A stretch of DNA of 64,000 nucleotides from contig PEZQ01000002.1 in assembly GCA_002763265.1 (NCBI GenBank), positions 1 through 64,000 of the forward strand, given 5' to 3'. Below, piece by piece: positions 54,934-62,461 of the stretch. The DNA is from an archaeon CG10_big_fil_rev_8_21_14_0_10_43_11. Lineage in GTDB: Archaea; Nanobdellota; Nanobdellia; PEZQ01. Below the pieces are notes generated by a model. It did not search any database. It was given only the letters and a program-made list of their open reading frames with translations, and was not told the origin of the DNA. The stretch's first letter is position 1. Every line of letters starts with the position of its first letter. Position numbers and translations under genes: made by a program.

Positions 54934-55428
54934 TTATAGTTTTATGTGCTTTGAAGTATCAACGTGAGAAATGTGCTCTTTGAGAAGCGCAACTGTTTTT
55001 CTCAGTAAACGTGTGGTAGTGTCAACTTCAAGAATTCTGTGACCCCGGTCAAACGCGTCTGCGCCGCACACATTCATGATTTCAGATTCAAGATTATCTG
55101 CAATTTTTTGTTTTGAATACCCACGCGCTTCAAGACGCTTTTTTAAGACGCGCGGCGCGCAACGCACTACAATGCATACATCACCTATGCGTTTAGGTGC
55201 GTAATGGGATAAGTGAGAATCAATAACTCCTTCTCTGGCACCAAGCATGGTTTCGAGTTTGTCTTCATCAATTACAAGCGTGCCATCCCTGTCTTTTGAG
55301 TCAATGAGTTCAGAACATTTTTTAATAAGCGCGTTTACATCAATGTAGACAAGACCAAGCGTTTTTGCAAGGCGTTTTGCAATGCTTGTTTTTCCTGCGC
55401 CGGGTGTTCCTGTTACCATAACTCTCAT
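54934..55428 (-). CDS. AK6/Fap7-type adenylate kinase-like NTPase
   Basis: A 164-residue P-loop protein. It has GTPGAGKTSIAKRLA (Walker A), DSHLSHYAP (Walker B equivalent) and RCAPRVLKKRLEARGYS (the LID-side basic segment), as in the AK6/Fap7 family, which both makes ADP from AMP and assists small ribosomal subunit maturation. A GAGGT ribosome site lies inside the last codons of the upstream phosphoesterase gene. The two genes are separated by 2 bases, so they are translationally coupled. Confidence 0.88.
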   Translation of the reverse strand: MRVMVTGTPGAGKTSIAKRLAKTLGLVYIDVNALIKKCSELIDSKDRDGTLVIDEDKLETMLGAREGVIDSHLSHYAPKRIGDVCIVVRCAPRVLKKRLEARGYSKQKIADNLESEIMNVCGADAFDRGHRILEVDTTTRLLRKTVALLKEHISHVDTSKHIKL

Positions 55429-55430
55429 AG

Positions 55431-56051
55431 TTAGACCTCAATAACAATGCCTCGTGGTCCGGCATTAATAACGCGTGTTGTTCCTATGATTTCTTCTTGT
55501 TCAAATGTTTCGTGCAGGTGTCCGCATAGTGCAAGGGTTGGCTGCAATTTTTCAATCATGTTCCTCACCGCTCTGCTTCCTGCATGAAATCCAATATTAT
55601 CCAGTGTTGTGCCATGGGGAGGTTCGTGCACAACCATGACTTTTTTTGATAATCCTTCAAGCGAGTTATGCGCTTTTTCAAGCATGTTTTCAATGGTTTT
55701 ATCATCCTCGGCACAAAACCCCAATTGGGTTGCAGCGCATCCAAAAAAGCCTACATCACCAATCTTTGTCGAATACCCATGCAAGTGCTTTACTGTTCCT
55801 TCATATGCCCGCGCAAAAAAATCAGTTGTTGAAATTGGCTCATGATTGCCTGGAATCAAAAGCACATACAAACCAGCATCAGCAAAGGGCTTGAACAAGC
55901 CATCAACTTCCATATTAAAGAAGGTGATATCTCCGCATAAGACAACTGCATCAACTTTTTCGCGTTTTGCCTTTGCAACAAGACGTTTTACTGCGCGCAC
56001 GTCTCCGTGAATGTCTGATGCTGCAAGGATGCGCGTCTTTTTTTCCATCAT
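55431..56051 (-). CDS. Metallophosphoesterase
   Basis: A 206-residue calcineurin-like phosphoesterase with LAASDIHGD, VLCGDITFF, IPGNHEP, VVHEPPHGTTLD and CGHLHET. All metal-ligand positions of the family are present. The substrate is unknown. A paralogue lies 38 bases upstream on the same strand (56090-56683). A start at the second Met is equally possible. Confidence 0.88.
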   Translation of the reverse strand: MMEKKTRILAASDIHGDVRAVKRLVAKAKREKVDAVVLCGDITFFNMEVDGLFKPFADAGLYVLLIPGNHEPISTTDFFARAYEGTVKHLHGYSTKIGDVGFFGCAATQLGFCAEDDKTIENMLEKAHNSLEGLSKKVMVVHEPPHGTTLDNIGFHAGSRAVRNMIEKLQPTLALCGHLHETFEQEEIIGTTRVINAGPRGIVIEV

Positions 56052-56089
56052 GTAACAACGCGAGGGTCACTGCTTTTAAACGCTTTGTT

Positions 56090-56683
56090 TTACAATTCTA
56101 AGAGCACGCCTTGTTTTCCTAAGCTGATAAGTGTTGTTCTTCCAAAAATGCTTACTTTTCCTGCGTTTTCATGGATATGGCCGGCAAGCACCATAAGCGG
56201 CTCTTCTTTTTCAATAAAATCGCGCAACGCCCTGCTTCCCGTGTGTGTTCCTGAACGCGTGGTGTCAATGCCTGTTTTGTAGGGTGGGGCGTGGCTTGCA
56301 ATAATCAATTTTTTTGCGCCGTGTGCAGTCTCTAAAACACGTGTTATCTCGTTTTCAGTGCGTTCTCCGGGCGTGCCAAATGGGGTGGGGTTGCTGTATC
56401 CAAGACCAAAAAATGTGTAATCCTCCAATGTTTTGAGCGTGTCATGAAACCACGTAAAACCATACTGTGTGCATACGCGTTTGACATCTTTTGCGCGCTC
56501 ATTGTTTCCGGGCATGACCCACAATTTTTCTTTAAGCGGTGCGAGTGCGCGTGCAATTTCTTCAAGACCTTCTTCTAAATCAGTAAGGTCTCCTGCAAGA
56601 ATGAATACATCAGCATCCATACGTATGATTTCTCTTGTGCGCTCAAGGTCAACGTGAATATCTGAAAACGCAAACACTTTCAT
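56090..56683 (-). CDS. Metallophosphoesterase, paralogue
   Basis: A 197-residue calcineurin-like phosphoesterase with FSDIHVDLERT, LAGDLTDLEEG, MPGNNERAKD, IASHAPPYKTGID and LAGHIHENAG. It differs from its neighbour in having GNNE instead of GNHE, which removes one histidine usually in the active site. GTHTGSRALRDFIE is shared with it (GFHAGSRAVRNMIE), so the two arose by an old tandem duplication. Confidence 0.86.
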   Translation of the reverse strand: MKVFAFSDIHVDLERTREIIRMDADVFILAGDLTDLEEGLEEIARALAPLKEKLWVMPGNNERAKDVKRVCTQYGFTWFHDTLKTLEDYTFFGLGYSNPTPFGTPGERTENEITRVLETAHGAKKLIIASHAPPYKTGIDTTRSGTHTGSRALRDFIEKEEPLMVLAGHIHENAGKVSIFGRTTLISLGKQGVLLEL

Positions 56684-56689
56684 GGGGTA

Positions 56690-58549
56690 TCACAAGTACA
56701 GAGAAATGTCCACTCCATCCTCAATAAATTGGGCAATTCTCTCACCAAGCCCTCCTTTTTTTGACACGCGAATCGTTCCTTTTCTGCTCACAACCGCATC
56801 AAAAATAAAGGCGTCATCTGCATAAAATGACACGTTCCTGCCCTTTGCGCTCTTTTTAAGTTCAAAATAGTAATAGTTTTTATCATCATGCATGCCATAC
56901 TTGACCTGCGCGCCACGTGGCGCATTTGGCGTTTCTTCTGTTTGTTCGCCTTTTTCGTGGTTGTCACGGTCTGTTCGTACATCAATGCGCACACCCAATT
57001 CTTTTTCAAGCTGTTTGACGTTTTGTCCTTCTCGTCCAATAATGCGTTTTGCTCCGGCACTGTCTGTTTTCACAATAACTGCGTTGTTTCCAACAAGTTC
57101 AACATCTGCAAAACTGTTTTTTGGAAGGTTTTGTCTCACCTTTTGTGCAATATTGGTTTCAACCATTTTGGTGATACCTGTTTTTTGCTGTTTTTTTACG
57201 GGCACCACTACGGTTTGCTCGCCATAGGTATAGAGTTCGTAGAGCAAAGTTTTTGTTACAAAATCACGCACTTCAACAACCGGGCGGGCAAGGTCTGCTT
57301 CAATCATGCCTGACGGAACTTTGACGGTCATAACCAGTTCAAGCACTTGGTGAATTTGGCCGCCTTGTACAAACACAACAGTGTCAAGAACAGAGGGTAT
57401 CACGCCAAGTTCAATTCTCCCAATAAATCGCTGAATTGCGTCAATTGGCGTAGTTGAGTGAAGCACTCCAACCATACCAATGCCTGACAAGCGCAAATCA
57501 CTGTAGAGGCTGAAATCCTTTGTGTCGCGCACCTCATCAAAAATAGTGTAGTCTGGGCGCGAGAGCAAAAGAATGTCATGAATTTCAGAGCTGGTTCCGA
57601 AATTTTTTGAATACTGCGTGATTGCCGGCTTCAAATCAAGGTCGCGCGGTGATTCAACCGTTTTTACAATTTTTCCTTTTCCTTCATAGAACTCAGCAAG
57701 TCCGCGTGCAAACGTTGTCTTTCCCGAACCAGGACTTCCTGCAATAAGAATACCTTCTGCTTTTTGTTCAAAACGCTCAACAATTGCGGGGTCAAGCTTG
57801 TAGTCTGTTAATTCCAATTGCACAAGCGGGCGTACTGCGGTAATTTCAAGACCATCACTAAAGGGCGGTCGCGTAATAACAATACGTATATCTGCATATT
57901 GTACAATAGTCGAATATTTTCGGTCAATCTCAATAAAAGTATCATCAAAAAAATGTGTTTTTAAGATGATTTCATCAATCAGATCTTTCATTCGTGCTTT
58001 TTCAAGAATATCACTTGACGCCGCAATAAATTCAAATTCACCGGGCTTGCCTTTCTTAACGTAGGGTTCTACACCTTCTTTGAGATGAATGCTCATTGTA
58101 TGCTCATCAAAATAGTCTTCAATGCCAAGACGCTTGTCAACTTTCTTGTCTTCGCGAAGCACCATGACTTCCATGCCCATTGCTTTAGCTGTTTTTCCCT
58201 GTACTACATCACCCGTCACAAGCGTTGCTTTTCGCTCCCACGCAGCGTCACGTATCATTGCATCAATCTCGCCTGAACGTGCGCGTTTGATTTGCGATTC
58301 ACTGGGGCGCTGGCCAACATACTCAATTGCAATTGCGCCTTTTGCAGCAAGCTCGTTTAAGCGCGTCAATTCCTCAAGACCGCGAAAACCTGTTTCACGG
58401 CCAAAATTTGCCTGATGTTCAATTTCGCCAATAACTGCTTTATGAATTATAATCGTTCCTGAAACTTTTTTTTCAGAAATCAATTTAGTAAGCATGCCTT
58501 CAATAACCACTGACGTGTCAACAAGAAATGTCTTTTCCTTTGCTGTCAT
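56690..58549 (-). CDS. PIN-domain/KH ATPase
   Basis: A 619-residue archaeal protein. The N-terminal PIN domain (residues 1-135) has the acidic residues LVDTSVVIEG, GEIEHQ, GEIDAMIRDAA and TGDVVQG. A P-loop ATPase of the VirB11/PilT type follows with AGSPGSGKTTFARGL and IFDEVRDTKDF. A KH domain (IIGREGQNVKQLEKELG, about residue 510) and a final beta domain end it. The family is thought to act in RNA handling. It ends 6 bases before the phosphoesterase gene. Confidence 0.92.
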   Translation of the reverse strand: MTAKEKTFLVDTSVVIEGMLTKLISEKKVSGTIIIHKAVIGEIEHQANFGRETGFRGLEELTRLNELAAKGAIAIEYVGQRPSESQIKRARSGEIDAMIRDAAWERKATLVTGDVVQGKTAKAMGMEVMVLREDKKVDKRLGIEDYFDEHTMSIHLKEGVEPYVKKGKPGEFEFIAASSDILEKARMKDLIDEIILKTHFFDDTFIEIDRKYSTIVQYADIRIVITRPPFSDGLEITAVRPLVQLELTDYKLDPAIVERFEQKAEGILIAGSPGSGKTTFARGLAEFYEGKGKIVKTVESPRDLDLKPAITQYSKNFGTSSEIHDILLLSRPDYTIFDEVRDTKDFSLYSDLRLSGIGMVGVLHSTTPIDAIQRFIGRIELGVIPSVLDTVVFVQGGQIHQVLELVMTVKVPSGMIEADLARPVVEVRDFVTKTLLYELYTYGEQTVVVPVKKQQKTGITKMVETNIAQKVRQNLPKNSFADVELVGNNAVIVKTDSAGAKRIIGREGQNVKQLEKELGVRIDVRTDRDNHEKGEQTEETPNAPRGAQVKYGMHDDKNYYYFELKKSAKGRNVSFYADDAFIFDAVVSRKGTIRVSKKGGLGERIAQFIEDGVDISLYL

Positions 58550-58597
58550 ACACTATCTTACAAAAAGCTCGCACTTAATAAACATTCTTCAGAAAAG

Positions 58598-58628
58598 AAA
58601 AAAAAACACAAGAGGCAAAGTGCCTCTT
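58598..58628 (-). terminator. Hairpin plus U-tract after serS
   Basis: On the minus strand AAGAGGCA (58621-58628) and TGCCTCTT (58610-58617) form an 8-base stem with a 3-base loop, followed after GTG by nine T. The stem begins within the serS stop codon. Confidence 0.65.
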
Positions 58629-59904
58629 AGGTTGCATTCTTGATTATTTTCTTCCCGTTCATGTAGGTCACGAGCACATCTGGAATCTTGATTGAACCGT
58701 CTTTTTGCTGGTATGTTTCAATTACCGCAATCATTGTTCTGCTTGTTGCAATTGCCGTGTTATTGAGCGTGTGCACATACTCTTTTGGCGGTTTTCCAAC
58801 ACCTTCACGATACTTGGTGTTTAAGCGCCGCGCCTGATAATCAGTGCAGTTACTATTTGAGCCGCACTCACGATACTCATTGTCTGAACCTAAATATTCT
58901 GTGTCATACTTTTTTGCAGCAATAGGTCCAAGGTCGCCTGTGCACACATTGACCACGCGGTAGGGGATGCCCAGTGCCTGATAGAGGTCTTCTGCATTTT
59001 TTTGTAATTCTTCATGGTATTTCCATGAATCTTTGGGAAGACAAAAAATGAATTGCTCAACTTTGTTGAAATGATGCATGCGAAACAATCCTTTTGTGTA
59101 CTTACCATGACTGCCCACTTCTTTTCTAAAACACGGGCTTACACCAACAAATTTGAGTGGCAACTCTTTTTCTAACACTACTTCATCTTTGTACATTGTG
59201 CCAATTGCGTGCTCGCTTGTTGCAATAAGATACGTGTCATCTCCTTCAATCTTGTACATAACCTCTTCAAAATCGTCGAGTGAAACCACGCCTTCGTAGG
59301 CATTTCTGCGCAGCATTAAGGGGGGATAAATAAGCGTGTATCCTCGCTTGCGAAGAAGGTCAATTGCAAAGTGCTGCAGTGCCCGATCAAGAAGCACAAG
59401 GTCATCTTTTAAGTAGACAAAACTTGCGCCTGCTGTTTTTGCCGCGCGCTCTTCATCAATAAGGTTAAGCTCTTTGAGCACCTCTAAGTGATTTTTTGCT
59501 TCAAAATCCCGCTTTGGCACGGTTCCCCACCTGCGTACCTCAATATTATCATTTTCATCTGCGCCATAGGGCACGGAATCATGAATCAGGTTTGGAATGC
59601 GCATAAGAAGCAGTCGTCGTTGGCTAAAGAGCATGTCAACTTTTGCCTGGGCGCGCGTGATATCATCATTTACTTTTTTCATTTGTGCAATTTTTTCTTT
59701 GTCTTTTCCTTTGCTTGCAGCAAGCTCGCGAGAAACGGTGTTTCTCACATTGCGTAATTCTTCAAGTTTTTTTGTTCCTGCTCGCCACTGCTCGTCTTTT
59801 TTGAGCACTTCATCAACCATTTTTGGAAGTTCCGGGTTTTTTCTGCGCGCAAGATTTTGTTTTATCAGCTCAGGCTCTTGCCTGATGCGTTTTATGTCAA
59901 ACAT
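58627..59904 (-). CDS. serS: Seryl-tRNA synthetase
   Basis: About 425 residues from the ATG at 59904 (MFDIKRIRQEPELIKQN). The N-terminal coiled-coil arm (residues 15-100) and class II core are of the common bacterial/archaeal form, not the rare methanogen type. Motif 2 reads FVGVSPCFRKEVGSHGK-like and motif 3 NNTAIATSRTMIAVIE. It charges tRNA-Ser. It is divergent from the RNA ligase-family gene and ends with a strong hairpin. Confidence 0.95.
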   Translation of the reverse strand: MFDIKRIRQEPELIKQNLARRKNPELPKMVDEVLKKDEQWRAGTKKLEELRNVRNTVSRELAASKGKDKEKIAQMKKVNDDITRAQAKVDMLFSQRRLLLMRIPNLIHDSVPYGADENDNIEVRRWGTVPKRDFEAKNHLEVLKELNLIDEERAAKTAGASFVYLKDDLVLLDRALQHFAIDLLRKRGYTLIYPPLMLRRNAYEGVVSLDDFEEVMYKIEGDDTYLIATSEHAIGTMYKDEVVLEKELPLKFVGVSPCFRKEVGSHGKYTKGLFRMHHFNKVEQFIFCLPKDSWKYHEELQKNAEDLYQALGIPYRVVNVCTGDLGPIAAKKYDTEYLGSDNEYRECGSNSNCTDYQARRLNTKYREGVGKPPKEYVHTLNNTAIATSRTMIAVIETYQQKDGSIKIPDVLVTYMNGKKIIKNAT

Positions 59905-60027
59905 AGTTGTACCCCACATATGGTGTGTTTATATTCAAGAATATGACAAAGAATTGGTTGAGTCATTCTCCAGACAGGCGGGAATCACATCCGTGAGTCA
60001 TATCAAAGACTTCACACGCACACACTT

Positions 60028-60036
60028 TTTAAATAT
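60028..60036 (+). promoter_or_regulatory. TATA box of the 2'-5' RNA ligase gene
   Basis: TTTAAATAT centred about 24 bases before the ATG at 60056, so the message should be leaderless. This settles the start against longer in-frame readings. Confidence 0.7.
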
Positions 60037-60055
60037 TACTATCCCCTATCAGGGT

Positions 60056-60559
60056 ATGCGCCTTTTTCTTGCAATTACCCTTCCAAAAGAATATGCACAC
60101 GCAATTTCACGCATTCCTCTCACACCTTTTGCAGGCAAGCGTGTTGAAGAAGAAAACTACCACATTAACCTGCACTTTTTTGGTGAGGTTGCTGACGAAA
60201 AGCCCATTATCAAAACGCTTGAAACTATTTCATTTAAGGCGTTTCCACTGGAAATAAAGGGGTTTTCCGAGTTTCCTTCAAAACAACATCCGCGTGTGGT
60301 GTTTCTTGGTGTTTTTTCTCCGTTTCTTCTTGAACTTCACAAAAAAATAGTGTCAGCACTCCATCTTAGTGAAGACAGACCATACACGCCACACCTCACG
60401 CTTATGCGCGTTTCTAAAACAAACACAAAACTCGCGCAGGCATTTTTTAAAACACCGTTTCACGCGCCTTTTCTCGTGTCATGCTTTTCACTTTTTAAAA
60501 GCACACTCACACCGCAAGGACCGCGTTATTCTGTTGTTAAACACTTTTGTGCACACTAA
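60056..60559 (+). CDS. thpR: 2'-5' RNA ligase/cyclic phosphodiesterase
   Basis: A 167-residue protein of the 2H phosphoesterase family. It has the two H-x-[TS]-x motifs: NYHINLHFFGEV (first, with Asn in place of Thr) and TPHLTLMRVS (second). It opens MRLFLAITLPKEY as usual. Family members hydrolyse 2',3'-cyclic phosphates or join 2'-5' RNA ends. The start ATG fits the TATA position. The replaced Thr in the first motif may alter activity. Confidence 0.85.
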   Translation: MRLFLAITLPKEYAHAISRIPLTPFAGKRVEEENYHINLHFFGEVADEKPIIKTLETISFKAFPLEIKGFSEFPSKQHPRVVFLGVFSPFLLELHKKIVSALHLSEDRPYTPHLTLMRVSKTNTKLAQAFFKTPFHAPFLVSCFSLFKSTLTPQGPRYSVVKHFCAH

Positions 60560-60739
60560 TTATTTTAGTCTGGTAGCGTCTTGTTTGGTATATCCAATTT
60601 TTGGATTACTTAAAACGAAAAAGAGAGAGTGGCATCGTCCTAACGGACATTTTTCCTTTTACTTCGTAAAAGCATGTATAGGAATGTGCGTCAAGATAGT
60701 CTTTTTCTGCGAAAACAGAAATTTTAGTGGGGGGATTTC
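60560..60739. other. Hairpin-rich spacer left of the island
   Basis: No gene is seen. Short perfect hairpins include CTTTTAC/GTAAAAG near 60660 and TTTCTG/CAGAAA near 60710. The spacer marks a sharp change to AT-rich sequence. Confidence 0.45.
60636..60653 (+). repeat. Left short direct repeat around the AT-rich island
   Basis: CGTCCTAACGGACATTT contains a GTCC/GGAC mini-hairpin. Compare the similar CGTCCTGTGGACATTT at 62014-62029, on the other side of the island. Confidence 0.4.
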
Positions 60740-60740
60740 C
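60729..60740 (+). repeat. Left inverted repeat of the AT-rich island
   Basis: GGGGGGATTTCC, the exact reverse complement of 62003-62014. It overlaps the stop codon of the DsrE-like gene. Confidence 0.5.
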
Positions 60741-61063
60741 TAACCAAATGTCAAAACTTTATCTGATTCTTCAACTAACTTTAACAAATCTTTCATGGTT
60801 GAAATTGGACAAACTTTACTGCTTTCTTTTTCTCTTGATTTTAGGCAAGTTCCACAAGCCAATATCTGTCCCTTGTTTTCAAGAAATAAATCAGTCTGTT
60901 CTTTTGCATTATATTTTTCATTTTTAATCTCTTCAATTTCAACTCCTTTATTTATTAAGAAAACTTTTACTTTGTGATTTGCTTTTAATGAGGTGCTTCC
61001 AAATCTAAAAGCATTCCAGACAACTTCGGGTTCATTTGTACCTATAACAATTCCAATTTTCAT
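60740..61063 (-). CDS. DsrE-like sulfur-relay family protein
   Basis: A 107-residue protein with the DsrE fold pattern: MKIGIVIGTNEPEVVWNAFRFG at the start and ILACGTCLKSREKESS with two cysteines at the usual active position. DsrE-type proteins carry sulfur as persulfide. It is the last gene of the ArsR-SHOCT-DsrE operon, 5 bases after the SHOCT gene. It is AT-rich and lacks the GCGC/CGCG runs common in neighbouring genes, suggesting recent transfer. Confidence 0.75.
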   Translation of the reverse strand: MKIGIVIGTNEPEVVWNAFRFGSTSLKANHKVKVFLINKGVEIEEIKNEKYNAKEQTDLFLENKGQILACGTCLKSREKESSKVCPISTMKDLLKLVEESDKVLTFG

Positions 61064-61068
61064 TTAAA

Positions 61069-61629
61069 TCACCTGTTTAATTCTTTTCTCATTTCCTCAA
61101 ATTGTTTTTTACTTATTTCTCCTTTAGCATATCTTTTCTGTAAAATATTAACTGGAGTCTCATGCATCCCCCAATTTTTTGTAAATTTATAAATCAGCCA
61201 AACCATCAGTGCAATTGCGCCTATTAAAAAAATCAGCCAGAGTATATTCCAAAAACTATTATACCCATAATATGTGGGATAGTTTCCCATCATTCCAGAA
61301 CCACTCATATTCATCATGCCTCCACCCATCAATCCTCCAACATCTTCATTACAATAAAGCCGTTTTGCCATGTTGATATGTACTTGTCTTAAACTTTCAG
61401 AACCCTCTCCACCCATCATGTTATCCCTCATCTCATGGGCTTCGCCAGTATGCATTTGCTCCATATAATAATCACCAAAGGATTCAAGTTGTTCATCTGT
61501 AAGTTTATCACAACTAATTCCAGAATCTATAAGTTGTTTTGTTTCATTAAAATCATGTTCGTGAGCAAAAACTAAGCTGACGCTTAATAACAACATACCG
61601 AAAATCAGAATTGTGAATATTTTTCTCAT
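61069..61629 (-). CDS. Exported Met/His-rich membrane protein with SHOCT tail
   Basis: A 186-residue protein. A signal peptide (FTILIFGMLLLSVSLVFA) leads to an outside segment with His and many Met (EHDFNE, MMGGGMMNMSGSGMM). A transmembrane helix (about residues 130-152) follows, then a cytoplasmic SHOCT domain (ILQKRYAKGEISKKQFEEMRKEL). Met/His-rich repeats suggest copper or silver binding. Its start overlaps the ArsR stop by 4 bases, so expression is coupled to a metal-type regulator. Confidence 0.78.
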   Translation of the reverse strand: MRKIFTILIFGMLLLSVSLVFAHEHDFNETKQLIDSGISCDKLTDEQLESFGDYYMEQMHTGEAHEMRDNMMGGEGSESLRQVHINMAKRLYCNEDVGGLMGGGMMNMSGSGMMGNYPTYYGYNSFWNILWLIFLIGAIALMVWLIYKFTKNWGMHETPVNILQKRYAKGEISKKQFEEMRKELNR

Positions 61630-61952
61630 TTTTTTATCTCATAACCCGTAACAATATCTCCATTTTTCTTTAATCTTTCAGCCAAAACGTCTCTTATTAT
61701 ATCAAATGCTTTGATGATTTTCGGATTTGTAAGTCTGTAATAGATATTCTTGCCTTTCCTGTCTGTTGTAACAATTCCTTTGGATTTCATAATTGACAAA
61801 TGCTGGGAGATATTGGCTTGACTTAGTTTTGTCTTTTTTATCAATTCTGTTACTGATAATTCTTTATCTTTCAATAAATTCAATATTTCCAACCTTGTTG
61901 AATTTGAAAATACTTTGCACATTCCAGCATGAATTTCATACCGTTCTTTCAT
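61626..61952 (-). CDS. ArsR/SmtB-family transcription regulator
   Basis: A 108-residue winged-helix repressor. It has the ArsR pattern SNSTRLEILNLLKDKELSVTELIKKT, the recognition helix SQANISQHLSIMKSKG and the wing TTDRKGKNIYYRL. There is one cysteine (MCKVF) but no classic CxC metal site in the alpha-3 helix, so the signal it senses is open. It heads the operon, with a palindromic operator directly upstream. Confidence 0.88.
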   Translation of the reverse strand: MKERYEIHAGMCKVFSNSTRLEILNLLKDKELSVTELIKKTKLSQANISQHLSIMKSKGIVTTDRKGKNIYYRLTNPKIIKAFDIIRDVLAERLKKNGDIVTGYEIKK

Positions 61953-61958
61953 ATTATT

Positions 61959-61978
61959 ATATTAGAATAATCTAATAT
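61959..61978 (-). promoter_or_regulatory. Operator of the ArsR operon
   Basis: ATATTAGA-ATAA-TCTAATAT is a perfect 8+8 inverted repeat. It lies between the ATG at 61952 and a palindromic TATA (ATATTTAAATAT, 61975-61986), where a bound repressor would block initiation. Confidence 0.75.
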
Positions 61979-62002
61979 TTAAATATCTTCCAATCATTAA
62001 AC

Positions 62003-62014
62003 GGAAATCCCCCC
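62003..62014 (-). repeat. Right inverted repeat of the AT-rich island
   Basis: GGAAATCCCCCC, the exact reverse complement of 60729-60740. It joins directly to the right copy of the short direct repeat. Confidence 0.5.
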
Positions 62015-62029
62015 GTCCTGTGGACATTT
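62014..62029 (+). repeat. Right short direct repeat around the island
   Basis: CGTCCTGTGGACATTT, similar in order and spacing to 60636-60653. Confidence 0.4.
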
Positions 62030-62039
62030 AGTCTGTTCT

Positions 62040-62340
62040 CAAAAATCAAAGATTTTTGGAACCCCAAAAAAGCTAAGCTTTTTTGATGGCTACGCAGAAA
62101 TTGATATAGCCGGCAAAAACTACGGCACTAACTGGATTTTTGGCAGTAAGAAAACTCTGCGCTCCCTTTGGTTGGTTGGGGCGCTGCGCTTTTGTCGCTT
62201 CACTCCTCACTCTCGTTTAATAGGCATTAACCGAGAAATTGCTCGGCTTGCAATTTCTCCAAATTCACTTTTTCAGCTCTGTTCCGCTCTCTTCGGTCGC
62301 TCCACGAGGGAAAAGTGAACTTCCCTTAAGCCCAATGTTA
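62040..62340. other. Hairpin-rich gene-free spacer before topA
   Basis: No gene is seen in the roughly 450 bases upstream of topA. Four perfect or near-perfect hairpins stand in a row: CAAAAATC/GATTTTTG (62040-62058), CAAAAAAGC/GCTTTTTTG (62065-62085), GAGAAATTGC/GCAATTTCTC (62233-62259) and TTCACTTTT/AAAAGTGAA (62264-62319). Function unknown; could be remnants of a transferred segment, or RNA structures. Confidence 0.5.
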
Positions 62341-62461
62341 TATGAACCAAAACAACCTAACTCAATTAGTTAATTACGTGCCGCAATTAAACGCACATAC
62401 CTGAGCAGTCTCACTTTTTTTCCAAAAGAGTTAAATGAGTTTCATTGCGCGTGAGTACGTA

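Noticed and set aside
59597-60055. Long N-terminal extension of the 2'-5' RNA ligase gene on the plus strand
   Set aside because: It runs through serS on the opposite strand. A TATA box 24 bases before the ATG at 60056 and the family start MRLFLAI fix the shorter form.
39048-62339. Shared 13-mer TAAGCCCAATGTT between the candidate ncRNA and the hairpin spacer
   Set aside because: A 13-base match is expected many times by chance in a 64 kb window searched on both strands.
62220-62340. Integron attC-like recombination site
   Set aside because: The stretch ends in CCCAATGTTATAT and is hairpin-rich, but the paired RYYYAAC and GTTRRRY core sites are not present in the right order.
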